Below, in pieces: positions 19,277-28,909 of a stretch of 64,000 nucleotides of DNA (position 1 is the first letter of the stretch; the number at the start of each line of letters is the position of its first letter). The notes under the pieces are model-generated. The model did not search any database. It worked only from the letters and a program-made list of their open reading frames with translations, and had not been told where the DNA came from. The stretch is from contig NZ_BBZI01000012.1 of assembly GCF_008974245.1 (NCBI RefSeq), positions 1-64,000 of the forward strand, written 5' to 3'. The position numbers were made by a program, and so were the translations under genes. The DNA is from Streptomyces abyssomicinicus (GTDB taxonomy: Bacteria; Actinomycetota; Actinomycetes; Streptomycetales; Streptomycetaceae).

Positions 19277-21325
19277 GTGACGGACCAGGCGGTGGACACC
19301 GGGACCCGGGTGCCGGAAGCGGAGCGGACGCCCTCCGGCGAGCCACCCGCGCCGGCGCCGCGGTCCGCCCCGCCGCCGGCGTTCCTCGGGCGGACCCGGG
19401 AACTCAAGGAACTCCTCGCCGACATCGAACGGGCCGGGCTCAACACCATCGCCGGCCGCAAGGCCCCCCGCGCCCGGGTGCTGCTCGTCGCCGGCCGCCC
19501 CGGCTCCGGCCGCACCGCGCTCGCCGGTGAACTGGTCCGGCGGATCGCCGGCCGCTACCCCGGCGGCGTGCTGCGTGCCCGGCTCGGCGAACCCGGCGGC
19601 GACCCGGTCCCCGCCGGGACCGCGGCCCGGCGCCTGCTGGAGAGCCTGCCGGGCGCCGGGGCGCCGCCCGGCGCGGGGCGGGACGAGCTGGCCGAGGCGC
19701 TGCGCGACGCCCTTGCCTCCCGGCGGGCCCTCCTGCTGCTCGACGACGCCAAGGACGCCGAACAGGTCGACGAACTGGTCCCCGACTCCCCCGACTGCCT
19801 GGTCGTGGCCGTCTCCCGCGGCCCGCTCACCGGCATCCCCGACGTGCGGCCCTGCGTGGTCGGCGGTCTGGACGCCCGCTCCGCGGTGCAGCTGCTCATC
19901 CGCCGGATCGGCCCCGTCCGGGTCACCGTCGACCCCTGTGCCGCCCAGGAGCTCGCCGAGGAGTGCCACGGAGAACCGGCCACCCTGCTGCTGGCCGGCG
20001 GCTGGCTCGCCGACCGCCCCGAGGTGGCCGTCGCCGACCTGGTGGCGCAGCTGCGCGCCGACCCGGCGGCCGACCCGCTCGAGCGGATGCTGGGGCTGGT
20101 CCACGACGGCCTCCCCGCCGCGGTCGCCAGGATGCTGCGGCTGTTCTCCCTCGCCCCCGCAGGGCTGGTCGACCCGCACACCGCCTCCGCCCTGGCCGGC
20201 TGCTCCCCGCAGGCCGCGGCCGAGGCCCTGGAGAGGTTCGAGGGCATGGCGCTGCTGCACCGGGTGCCCGCCTCCGAGCCGCTCCACGAGGTCCCCGGCT
20301 GCCTGCACCCCCTGCTGGCCGACCTCGCCGCCCGGCTGGACCGCCCGGCCGAGCTGCGGCTGGCGCGGGCCCGGATGCTGGAGCGGACCGTCCGCGTGCT
20401 GCACGCCTGCAGGATCGCCGCCGAGACCGGCGAGGCCGCCCGGACGCGGCAGCAGGCCCTGCCGCGCGCCCTGCGCTTCCCCGGGCCGGAGGAGGCCGCC
20501 ACCTGGCTCGACGAGCGCCGGGCCGCCCTCCTGGCGGCCGCCCGGCTCGCCGTCGCCGACGGGGAGCTGGACACCCTGGCCCGGCGGCTGATGGCACAGC
20601 TGGTGCGGGCGCTGGTCGCGCACGTCGGCCCCGAGGGGGCGGCCGACGACCTCTACGCCGTCCACGGGCTGGTGCTGGACGTCGCAGAGCGGCGCGGCCT
20701 CGCCCGAGAGAAGGCGGCCGCCCTGCTCAACCTCGCCGACCTGGACGCCCGCACCGGGCGCACCGCCGAGGCACTGACCCGCTACCGTGCCGCCCTGGAC
20801 GCCGGACGCCAGGCCGCGGACCCCTACGCCGTGGGCCGGGCCATGGAATCCCTGGGCGGCGCCCACCAGGAACTCGGCGACCTCGACCGGGCCGCCGACT
20901 GGTACGGCCGCGCCCTCGCCGAGCGCCTCGCCCGCGACCAGCGCGCCGACGCGGCCCGGCTCTACGGCCGCATCGCCGACGCCCACGCCCGCGCCGGCCG
21001 CCCCGAGGAGGCGCTGCGCCACTGGCGGGCCGCCTTCACCGAGCACCGGCGCGGCGGTGACGTGCCCGCCTGCGCCCGGGCGCTGGGCGAGCTGGCCCGC
21101 GCCCAGGAGGACACCGGGCGCCGGGAGGAGTCGCTGCGCACCTGCCGGGAGGCCGTCGCCTGGGCCCGCCGGGCCGGGGACGAACGGCTGGAGGCCGGCC
21201 TCCACCTGCGGCTGGCCGGCACCCTGGAGCGCCTGGGGGACCCGGCCGCCGCGCGCCTGCACCGCGAGACCGCCGGCCGGATGCTCGGCGACGAGCCGCC
21301 GCCGGGGCGGTCACCGCAGCGGTGA
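19277..21325 (+). CDS. STAND-type NTPase with TPR repeats
   Basis: A 682-residue protein resembling the NB-ARC plus TPR part of AfsR-type regulators but without a DNA-binding domain. An FLGRTRELKEL entry motif lies at residues ~36-46, a P-loop GRPGSGRT at 73-80 in which Arg79 replaces the usual Lys, and a Walker B LLLLDDAKDA near residue 155. Residues ~480-670 form TPR-like helical repeats (for example LGGAHQELGDLDRAADWYGRA). It may act as a nucleotide-dependent signalling scaffold; the partner is unknown. GTG 19277 follows GGGAG by 8 bases; GTG 19223 and 19268 are poorer choices. Confidence 0.8.
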   Translation: MTDQAVDTGTRVPEAERTPSGEPPAPAPRSAPPPAFLGRTRELKELLADIERAGLNTIAGRKAPRARVLLVAGRPGSGRTALAGELVRRIAGRYPGGVLRARLGEPGGDPVPAGTAARRLLESLPGAGAPPGAGRDELAEALRDALASRRALLLLDDAKDAEQVDELVPDSPDCLVVAVSRGPLTGIPDVRPCVVGGLDARSAVQLLIRRIGPVRVTVDPCAAQELAEECHGEPATLLLAGGWLADRPEVAVADLVAQLRADPAADPLERMLGLVHDGLPAAVARMLRLFSLAPAGLVDPHTASALAGCSPQAAAEALERFEGMALLHRVPASEPLHEVPGCLHPLLADLAARLDRPAELRLARARMLERTVRVLHACRIAAETGEAARTRQQALPRALRFPGPEEAATWLDERRAALLAAARLAVADGELDTLARRLMAQLVRALVAHVGPEGAADDLYAVHGLVLDVAERRGLAREKAAALLNLADLDARTGRTAEALTRYRAALDAGRQAADPYAVGRAMESLGGAHQELGDLDRAADWYGRALAERLARDQRADAARLYGRIADAHARAGRPEEALRHWRAAFTEHRRGGDVPACARALGELARAQEDTGRREESLRTCREAVAWARRAGDERLEAGLHLRLAGTLERLGDPAAARLHRETAGRMLGDEPPPGRSPQR

Positions 21326-21396
21326 CGGTCCGGAGCGGGCCATCACCGTATGCCTGCCGGAGCCTAAGAATTCAGTGGCGTATCCCGCAGATGCCG

Positions 21397-21439
21397 CTTG
21401 TTTTACAAGGCTAGACAGCGGGGATTCCTTCATTAGACT
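21397..21439 (+). promoter_or_regulatory. ald promoter with upstream palindrome
   Basis: CTTGT-TTT-ACAAG (21397-21409) is a perfect inverted repeat. Directly after it, TAGACA (21412-21417) and TAGACT (21434-21439) are separated by 16 bp and read as -35 and -10. The palindrome is a likely operator; its regulator is unknown (mycobacterial ald is controlled by the Lrp-type AldR). The expected leader is about 125 nt. Confidence 0.55.
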
Positions 21440-21569
21440 GGCTGCGTCGCCGGTTCTCCGGCGTGTATCCGGTGTGCTCACAAGTGACCGGGTATATCCG
21501 TGCATGCCCCGGTGTCACCACGCCGCCGTATGCGCTCTCAAGCCCCCGACTGCAAGGACCGTGATCGAC

Positions 21570-22682
<1,113 letters not shown>

Positions 22683-22766
22683 ACGAGCCGTAAACACGGC
22701 CGAGTCGACATTCCGACATGACGAGACGATCGCCATGGCCGTCAACCCGGCTGTCAACACCGCGAA

Positions 22767-22801
22767 ACCGGCCGGACCTTGGGCGACCAGGTCCGGCCGG
22801 T
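22767..22801 (+). terminator. Strong hairpin after ald
   Basis: ACCGGCCGGACCT and AGGTCCGGCCGGT form a perfect 13-bp stem with a 9-base loop, 85 bp after the ald stop. There is no T-run, which is usual for Streptomyces terminators. Confidence 0.8.
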
Positions 22802-23070
22802 GGCGTCCTCGCGGCCCGCTGAACGGGCGGTGCACGCCGCGGGCCGTCAACTCGACGTCGGATTTCGGTCGTTGTGTGCCCCGGTGAATCGCGCCGTGCG
22901 ACGCGCGTACGCCCTTGACAACACGCACGTCCGGAAGGGACACGGCAGGCCGGGTCCGGCGGATTGTGTTGCTGCGAACGGCCGACACGCCATAGAGTCG
23001 CCCATCGTCGGCATGGTGCCACGCTGACCTGTCTAGAAGTTTCCTGGTCACCAAGGAGGTAAGACGACTT
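22802..23070 (+). promoter_or_regulatory. Upstream region of the parA-scpAB operon
   Basis: The best promoter candidate is TTGCTG (22969-22974), 18 bp, TAGAGT (22993-22998). A good isolated -35, TTGACA, lies at 22915-22920 without an obvious -10. The Shine-Dalgarno sequence AAGGAGGT is at 23053-23060. No gene is present between ald and parA. Confidence 0.5.
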
Positions 23071-24243
23071 GTGAATGAGTCGACATTTACTCCCGGGGGT
23101 GGTCAGCCAGGAACGCCTGCGGGGGGCACCGGACCCGCCGGAATCGAGGCTGTCGGCTCCGTCGCGGTCCGTACCTTCGCAGCCCACCAGAGCCAGCGCC
23201 CCCACCTGGCTCCGACAGCACACCAGAGCATGGATGCCCATCACGTGAACGCCATGACCGGCGACGCAAGTGGCGCGCCCCACCACTTCGCCGAATACGA
23301 CGAACTGCCCGAAGGTCACTTCTACGACCCCGACGCCGAATACGAGCCGGACCCCGAGTACGCGGCCACCCTCGCGCCCGACGCCGCCCGCCAGCGTCGT
23401 GAGCGCATCGGCCCGACCGGGCGTCCCCTGCCGTACTTCCCGATCCCCGGGCCGCTGACCGACCACGGCCCCGCGAAGATCATCGCGATGTGCAACCAGA
23501 AGGGCGGCGTCGGCAAGACGACGTCGACCATCAACCTGGGCGCGGCGCTGGCCGAGTACGGCCGGCGGGTGCTGCTGGTCGACTTCGACCCGCAGGGCGC
23601 GCTCTCGGTCGGCCTGGGCGTGAACCCGATGGAGCTCGACCTCACCGTCTACAACCTGCTCATGGAGCGGGGCATGGCGGCCGACGAGGTGCTGCTCAAG
23701 ACGGCGGTCCCCAACATGGACCTGCTGCCGAGCAACATCGACCTCTCCGCGGCCGAGGTCCAGCTGGTCTCCGAGGTCGCCCGCGAGTCGACGCTGCAGC
23801 GCGCGCTCAAGCCGCTGATGTCCGAGTACGACTACATCGTGATCGACTGTCAGCCCTCCCTGGGCCTGCTGACGGTCAACGCGCTGACGGCCGCCCACAA
23901 GGTGATCGTGCCGCTGGAGTGCGAGTTCTTCGCGCTGCGCGGTGTGGCGCTGCTGACCGAGACCATCGAGAAGGTCCAGGAACGGCTCAACCCGGAGCTG
24001 GAACTCGACGGGATCCTGGCCACGATGTACGACTCCCGCACGGTGCACAGCCGGGAGGTGCTGGCGCGCGTGGTCGAGGCGTTCGACGACCACGTCTACC
24101 ACACGGTGATCGGCCGGACCGTCCGGTTCCCGGAGACCACCGTGGCCGGTGAGCCGATCACCACGTACGCCTCCAACTCCGTCGGCGCCGCCGCCTACCG
24201 CCAGCTCGCCAGGGAGGTGCTCGCCCGGTGTCACGCCGAGTGA
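23071..24243 (+). CDS. ParA family ATPase (orphan, next to scpAB)
   Basis: A 390-residue ParA/Soj-like ATPase. Residues 1-~135 are a poorly conserved Gly/Pro/His-rich and acidic extension; the ATPase domain begins at KIIAMCNQKGGVGKTT (deviant Walker A with the signature Lys) and includes the LLVDFDPQGALS and IVIDCQPSLG motifs. GTG 23071 has AAGGAGGT ten bases upstream. No ParB gene or parS site is seen nearby, so it is not the main chromosome-partition ParA. The next gene overlaps it by 16 bases and encodes a possible DNA-binding partner, and scpA/scpB follow, pointing to chromosome organisation. Confidence 0.92.
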   Translation: MNESTFTPGGGQPGTPAGGTGPAGIEAVGSVAVRTFAAHQSQRPHLAPTAHQSMDAHHVNAMTGDASGAPHHFAEYDELPEGHFYDPDAEYEPDPEYAATLAPDAARQRRERIGPTGRPLPYFPIPGPLTDHGPAKIIAMCNQKGGVGKTTSTINLGAALAEYGRRVLLVDFDPQGALSVGLGVNPMELDLTVYNLLMERGMAADEVLLKTAVPNMDLLPSNIDLSAAEVQLVSEVARESTLQRALKPLMSEYDYIVIDCQPSLGLLTVNALTAAHKVIVPLECEFFALRGVALLTETIEKVQERLNPELELDGILATMYDSRTVHSREVLARVVEAFDDHVYHTVIGRTVRFPETTVAGEPITTYASNSVGAAAYRQLAREVLARCHAE

Positions 24244-24785
24244 GTCTGCCCGGAGCCGACGAGTTGTTCCGCACCACCGGGGGCTCCGGCCTCCAGTCCT
24301 CCTCACCGCGCCGCCAGGCCACCACCGAGCGCGCGGAGGCGCGGGTGCCGGCGCCGGCCACCGAGGACGATCTCGCGCGGGACGGCGCCGAGGGCCTGCC
24401 GCCCTCGGTGCCCGCGCAGGCCGGCGACGCGCAGGCCGCCGAGCACGCCGTCGCCGAGGCGGGAGCCGGGGAGCCGGGCGAGACGCACAGCCGGGCCGGG
24501 GGCACGGACGGCGCCGCCGCCGCGGCCTCGGGCGTCACGCCGCGGCGCCGGGGGCGTCCCGCGCGCCGGCCCAGCGGGCGGGAGCGGCACGACGAGAAGA
24601 TCACCGTGTACGTCTCCGCCGAGGAGCTGATGGACCTCGAGCACGCCCGGCTCGTCCTGCGGGGCGAGCACGGGCTGGCCGTGGACCGCGGACGCATCGT
24701 CCGCGAGGCGGTCGCGGTGGTCCTGGCCGATCTGGAGTCCCGGGGGGACGCGAGCATCCTGGTGCGGCGGCTGCGCGGACGGTAG
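24228..24785 (+). CDS. Ribbon-helix-helix-like protein downstream of ParA
   Basis: A 185-residue protein. Residues 1-~110 are a disordered Ala/Glu/Gly-rich region. The C-terminal ~75 residues start with a basic RRRGRPARRPSGRERHDEK patch and continue as a strand (ITVYVSAEEL) and two helices ending in IVREAVAVVLADL, which is the pattern of a CopG/Arc ribbon-helix-helix fold. A DNA-binding partner for the ParA ATPase is a reasonable inference. GTG 24228 has AGGGAGGT 8 bases upstream; GTG 24240 would overlap the parA stop as GTGA. I do not know an assigned function. Confidence 0.82.
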   Translation: MSRRVSLPGADELFRTTGGSGLQSSSPRRQATTERAEARVPAPATEDDLARDGAEGLPPSVPAQAGDAQAAEHAVAEAGAGEPGETHSRAGGTDGAAAAASGVTPRRRGRPARRPSGRERHDEKITVYVSAEELMDLEHARLVLRGEHGLAVDRGRIVREAVAVVLADLESRGDASILVRRLRGR

Positions 24786-24803
24786 GGGTAGCCTGCCACG
24801 GCC

Positions 24804-26090
24804 ATGACCTCGAACGTTCCCGCCCGCAGACGCCCCCTCGGCCGCGGTCCCGGCCGCCCTCCGGCCCCGGCCGCCCCGGTGCCTGCCCCGGACGACGTTC
24901 CCGAGCCCCACGGCGACCCAGAGCCCGGCACCGCCCCGGAGCCCGGCACCGCCCCGGAGCCGGGCACCGGTCCCGAGCCCGTCGTCGCCCCGGAGTCCGG
25001 CACCGCTCCCGAGCCCGGCCCTGCCCCGGAGCCTGGCACCGGGTCCGGCCCCGGGTCCCACGACGGCCCTGGGGCCCGCTCACGCACCGGCACGTCCCCG
25101 GCCGCGGAACCGCCCCGCGCGGAGGAACGCGCGCCCGCGCACGCCGTGCCTCCCGCCCCGGCCCCGGAGCCCGGTGCCGCCGCGGACGCCCCGCCGCAGG
25201 CCCCCGCGAAGGCCCTCGCGAAGGCCGCCGAGCGCCCCGCCGCCGGCACGGCCGCCACCGTGGACGGGGAACCGGCGGACCCGGACACGTTCACCGTTCG
25301 GCTCACCAACTTCGAGGGCCCGTTCGACCTGCTCCTCCAGCTGATCTCCAGGCACAAGCTGGACGTCACCGAGGTCGCCCTCTCCCAGGTCACCGACGAG
25401 TTCATGGCCCACATCCGCTCCCGCGGCGACGACTGGGACCTGGACCGCACCACCGAGTTCCTCGTCGTCGCGGCCACCCTGCTCGACCTGAAGGCGGCCC
25501 GGCTGCTCCCCGCGGCCGAGGTGGAGGACGAGGCAGACCTCGCCCTCCTCGAGGCGCGCGACCTGCTCTTCGCCCGCCTGCTGCAGTACCGCGCGTACAA
25601 GCGGATCGCCGACATCTTCAGCGCCCGCCTGGACGACGAGTCCCGCCGCCACCCGCGCACCGTGGGCCTCGAACCGCACCACGCCGAGCTGCTGCCGGAC
25701 GTCGTCCTCAGCATCGGCCCCGAGGGGTTCGCCCGGCTGGCCGTGAAGGCGATGCAGCCGAAGCCCCCGCCGCAGGTGTACGTCGACCACATCCACGCCC
25801 CGCTGGTGAGCGTCCGGGAGCAGGCGGCCGTCGTGCTGAGCCGGCTGCGCGAACTGGGCGAGACCACCTTCAGCGCCCTGGTGGCGGACACCGACGACAC
25901 CCTCACCGTCGTCGCCCGCTTCCTGGCCCTGCTGGAGCTCTACCGGGAGAAGGCGGTCGCGCTGGAGCAGGAGACCGCCCTGGGCGAGCTGCTGGTCCGC
26001 CGGACCGGCGACGAGGACGGCCCCCGGCCGGTCGTCACCGACGAGTTCGACCGCCCGGCCGCCGACACGACGAAGGAGGAGCGCGCATGA
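24804..26090 (+). CDS. scpA: Segregation and condensation protein ScpA
   Basis: A 428-residue kleisin subunit of the SMC-ScpAB condensin. The conserved domain starts near residue 167 with FTVRLTNFEGPFDLLLQLI and ends in the winged-helix near ELLVRRTGDEDG. Typical ScpA proteins are about 250 residues; this one carries a ~165-residue Pro/Glu/Ala-rich extension. ATG 24804 lacks a Shine-Dalgarno sequence; TAGCCT at 24789-24794 suggests an internal promoter with a nearly leaderless transcript, in addition to read-through from parA. The stop overlaps the scpB start as ATGA. Confidence 0.92.
   Translation: MTSNVPARRRPLGRGPGRPPAPAAPVPAPDDVPEPHGDPEPGTAPEPGTAPEPGTGPEPVVAPESGTAPEPGPAPEPGTGSGPGSHDGPGARSRTGTSPAAEPPRAEERAPAHAVPPAPAPEPGAAADAPPQAPAKALAKAAERPAAGTAATVDGEPADPDTFTVRLTNFEGPFDLLLQLISRHKLDVTEVALSQVTDEFMAHIRSRGDDWDLDRTTEFLVVAATLLDLKAARLLPAAEVEDEADLALLEARDLLFARLLQYRAYKRIADIFSARLDDESRRHPRTVGLEPHHAELLPDVVLSIGPEGFARLAVKAMQPKPPPQVYVDHIHAPLVSVREQAAVVLSRLRELGETTFSALVADTDDTLTVVARFLALLELYREKAVALEQETALGELLVRRTGDEDGPRPVVTDEFDRPAADTTKEERA
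24918..25060 (+). repeat. PEPGT-type repeats in scpA
   Basis: Degenerate tandem units encoding PEPGTA(P) and variants (24-bp units such as GAGCCCGGCACCGCCCC) form the linker-like N-terminal arm of ScpA. The units are in frame and nearly identical at the 5' end, pointing to recent expansion. Confidence 0.75.
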
Positions 26091-26770
26091 GCACCGCCGG
26101 CACCCCCGAGGAGACCGCCGCCGGCCCGCACGGCCCGCAGGACGACGCCGTCGCGGCACTGGACCTCAAGCCCGCCCTGGAGGCCGTGCTGATGGTCGTC
26201 GACGAACCCGCCGCCGAGGAACACCTCGCCAGGGTGCTCCGGCGGCCACGCCGCGCCGTCGCCGACGCCCTGCGCGCACTGGCCGACGAGTACGCCGCCC
26301 AGCGCCGTGGCTTCGAGCTGCGCGAGGTCGCCGGCGGCTGGCGCTTCTACACCCGGCCCGAGTACTCCGCCGCCGTGGAGGCGCTGGTCCTCGACGGCCG
26401 GACGGCCCGCCTCACCCAGGCCGCGCTGGAGACCCTGGCCGTCGTCGCCTACCGCCAGCCGGTGAGCCGCTCGCGGGTCTCCGCGGTGCGCGGAGTGAAC
26501 TGCGACGGCGTGATGCGCACCCTCCTCCAGCGGGGTCTCGTCGAGGAGGCGGGCACGGAACCCGAAACAGGTGCGATCCTGTACAGGACGACGAACTACT
26601 TCCTGGAGCGGATGGGCCTGCGCGGTCTGGACGAACTCCCCGAGCTCGCCCCCTTCGTCCCGGAGGCGGAGACGATCGAGGCCGAGAGCCAGGAAGGGGT
26701 TCCGTCGTTCGACCCGGACGCACCCGATGCGCCGGGAGCAGACGACGCAGACGACCAGACGGAACTTTGA
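26087..26770 (+). CDS. scpB: Segregation and condensation protein ScpB
   Basis: A 227-residue ScpB with two winged-helix domains that binds ScpA in the condensin complex. The segments LKPALEAVLMVVDEPAAEE, RRGFELREVAGGWRFYTR and LTQAALETLAVVAYRQPVSR are characteristic, as is the RGVNCDGVMRTLLQRGLVEE segment. GAAGGAGGAG precedes ATG 26087, which overlaps the scpA stop. The C-terminal ~35 residues are acidic. Its stop codon shares a base with the next start. Confidence 0.95.
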   Translation: MSTAGTPEETAAGPHGPQDDAVAALDLKPALEAVLMVVDEPAAEEHLARVLRRPRRAVADALRALADEYAAQRRGFELREVAGGWRFYTRPEYSAAVEALVLDGRTARLTQAALETLAVVAYRQPVSRSRVSAVRGVNCDGVMRTLLQRGLVEEAGTEPETGAILYRTTNYFLERMGLRGLDELPELAPFVPEAETIEAESQEGVPSFDPDAPDAPGADDADDQTEL

Positions 26771-27834
26771 TGCGAAGCAGCGGCAGCGGCAAGAGCGGCG
26801 GGCGCGGGAACTACCGCGGCGCCGGCAACGACAGGGACCAGAAGCAGGGGCAGGGCCGCCCCCGCAAGCCCCGCCCCGAGGAGCGCCGCTACGACGTGGG
26901 TCCCGGGGCGACCAAGGACGGCCCGAAGGCCGGACGCGGCGGCGCGTCGGGCGCGCGCGGCGCGAAGCCGGGCGGCGGCGCGGGCGGCCGCGGCGGGCGC
27001 ACGCAGCCCGGCACCTCCCGCGAGTACGACGCGCGGATGGAGGAGCGCAACCGGGAGCGGTACGCGGGCAGGAAGGACGTCAAGCTGCCCAAGGCCTTCC
27101 CCGGCGCCGAGCAGGAGGGCGAGCGCCTGCAGAAGGTGCTGGCCCGCGCCGGCTACGGCTCCCGCCGGGCCTGCGAGGAGCTGATCGAGCAGGCGCGCGT
27201 CGAGGTCAACGGCGAGATCGTCCTCGAGCAGGGCCTTCGCGTCGACCCCGAGAAGGACGAGATCCGCGTCGACGGCCTGACCGTGGCCACGCAGTCGTAC
27301 CAGTTCTTCGCCCTCAACAAGCCGGCCGGTGTGGTCTCCACCATGGAGGACCCCGAAGGCCGCCAGTGTCTGGGCGACTACGTCACCAACCGGGAGACCC
27401 GGCTCTTCCACGTCGGGCGCCTGGACACCGAGACCGAGGGCATCATCCTGCTCACCAACCACGGCGAGCTGGCCCACCGGCTGACCCACCCGAAGTACGG
27501 CGTGCAGAAGGTCTACCTCGCGCACATCATCGGCCCCATCCCGCGTGACCTGGGCAAGCAGCTCAAGGACGGCATCCAGCTCGAGGACGGGTACGCCCGC
27601 GCCGACCACTTCCGCGTCGTCGAGCAGACCGGCAAGCACTACATGGTCGAGGTCACCCTGCACGAGGGCCGCAAGCACATCGTGCGGCGCATGCTGGCCG
27701 AGGCCGGGTTCCCGGTCGAGAGCCTGGTCCGCACCTCCTTCGGCCCGATCGCCCTGGGCGACCAGAAGTCCGGCTGGCTGCGGCGGCTGTCCAACACCGA
27801 GGTCGGCATGCTGATGCGCGAGGTCGAGCTCTAA
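26770..27834 (+). CDS. rluB: RluB/RsuA-family 23S rRNA pseudouridine synthase
   Basis: A 354-residue pseudouridine synthase. Residues 1-~115 form a basic Gly/Arg-rich arm; an S4 RNA-binding domain follows (EGERLQKVLARAGYGSRRACEELI), then the catalytic domain with the active-site Asp in GRLDTETEGIILLTN and the HEGRKHIVRRM segment. The family modifies helix 89-90 of 23S rRNA or 16S rRNA; RluB is the best guess because this locus is the usual actinobacterial scpB neighbour. The start overlaps the scpB stop (TGATG), so the genes are coupled. The gene ends with TAA. Confidence 0.9.
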   Translation: MRSSGSGKSGGRGNYRGAGNDRDQKQGQGRPRKPRPEERRYDVGPGATKDGPKAGRGGASGARGAKPGGGAGGRGGRTQPGTSREYDARMEERNRERYAGRKDVKLPKAFPGAEQEGERLQKVLARAGYGSRRACEELIEQARVEVNGEIVLEQGLRVDPEKDEIRVDGLTVATQSYQFFALNKPAGVVSTMEDPEGRQCLGDYVTNRETRLFHVGRLDTETEGIILLTNHGELAHRLTHPKYGVQKVYLAHIIGPIPRDLGKQLKDGIQLEDGYARADHFRVVEQTGKHYMVEVTLHEGRKHIVRRMLAEAGFPVESLVRTSFGPIALGDQKSGWLRRLSNTEVGMLMREVEL

Positions 27835-27853
27835 ACGCCTTGTGCCGCGGGAC

Positions 27854-27891
27854 GAACCCCCTTATCGTCAAGCTGACGCATAAGGGGGTTC
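27854..27891 (+). promoter_or_regulatory. Near-perfect palindrome just upstream of the ADP-ribosylglycohydrolase start
   Basis: GAACCCCCTTATCGTCA and TGACGCATAAGGGGGTTC pair over 17 bp with a single bulged base and an AGC loop. The right arm ends 4 bases before ATG 27896 and contains the only Shine-Dalgarno candidate (AAGGGGG, 27882-27888). It could be an operator (the GTCA/TGAC core flanked by TTAT/ATAA resembles what I recall of NrtR sites), an RBS-masking hairpin, or a terminator for the preceding operon. Confidence 0.8.
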
Positions 27892-27895
27892 CTTC

Positions 27896-28909
27896 ATGAC
27901 CACGGCCAAGAACGCCGCCACCGGATCGCTGATCGGGCTGGCGCTGGGAGACGCGCTCGGCTTTCCGACCGAGTTCAGCAGCGTGCCCCGGATCCTCGAG
28001 AACTTCGGGCCGTGGCGGGAGATGGACCTGCCGGAGCGGGCGTTCGTCACCGACGACACCCAGATGACGCTGGCGCTCGGACGGGGGCTGCGCACGGCCA
28101 TGGAGGGTGGGCGGCTCGGGCCGAAGCGGATGGAGCGGCCGGTCCGCGAGGAGTTCGTCGAGTGGAACCGGTCCCCGGAGAACAACCGGGCGCCCGGGCG
28201 GACCTGTGTCACCGCCTGCGGGCTCCTCGCGGCGGAGGGCCTGGCCTGGCAGGACGCCTCCCAGATCCACTCCAAGGGGTGCGGGGCCAACATGCGGGTC
28301 GCGCCGGTGGGACTCGTCCCCGGGCTCACCGACGAGGAGCGGGCCGGCGCGGCGCAGCTGCAGTCCGCCCTCACCCACGGCCACCCGACGGCGCTCGCCG
28401 CCTCCGACCTCACGGCGCACGCGGTGCGGCTGCTCGCCGAGGGCGCGGACCCGACGGCCCTGGTGGGGCTGCTGCGGTCCTACGCGCTCGACAACCGGGA
28501 CGTCTACCACGAGCGGTGGCTGGGAGACCTGTGGCTGCGGTCCCAGGACCCCGACCCGGTGAGCTTCGTCCGACGGGGCTGGGACGACTGCCTCGCGGCG
28601 CTGGAGCGGGTCCGGGCGGCGGCCGGGTCCGTCTCGCCCGAGACCGACCCGTGCCTGGTCACCGGGGAGGGATGGATCGCGGAGGAGGCGCTGGCCACGG
28701 GGCTGCTGTGCTTCCTGCTCTTCCCCGACGAGCCGGTGACGGCGCTGCGGCGGGCCGCGTGCACGGCGGGGGACTCCGACTCCATCGCCTGCCTGGCCGG
28801 GGCGTTCGCGGGGGCGCACCTCGGGGCCGACGCCTGGCCCGCCGCCTGGGCGGAGCGGATCGAGTACCGCGAGGAGCTGCTGGCGCTGGGCGCGCTCTGG
28901 GACGCGTGA
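27896..28909 (+). CDS. ADP-ribosylglycohydrolase family protein
   Basis: A 337-residue protein of the DraG/ARH family, which removes ADP-ribose from modified macromolecules. The family entry GSLIGLALGDALGFPTEF, the metal-binding TDDTQM motif near residue 59 and the C-terminal AGDSDSIACLAGAFAGAHLG motif are all intact, so a dinuclear magnesium site is expected. Target is unknown. The start is fixed by ATG 27896 just after the palindrome that contains its Shine-Dalgarno sequence. The window also encodes an ADP-ribose Nudix hydrolase, which would consume the product. Confidence 0.9.
   Translation: MTTAKNAATGSLIGLALGDALGFPTEFSSVPRILENFGPWREMDLPERAFVTDDTQMTLALGRGLRTAMEGGRLGPKRMERPVREEFVEWNRSPENNRAPGRTCVTACGLLAAEGLAWQDASQIHSKGCGANMRVAPVGLVPGLTDEERAGAAQLQSALTHGHPTALAASDLTAHAVRLLAEGADPTALVGLLRSYALDNRDVYHERWLGDLWLRSQDPDPVSFVRRGWDDCLAALERVRAAAGSVSPETDPCLVTGEGWIAEEALATGLLCFLLFPDEPVTALRRAACTAGDSDSIACLAGAFAGAHLGADAWPAAWAERIEYREELLALGALWDA

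Noticed and set aside
18563..21262. 899-residue minus-strand frame opposite the STAND/TPR gene
   Set aside because: Shadow of a high-GC coding strand; low-complexity Gly/Arg/Pro composition.
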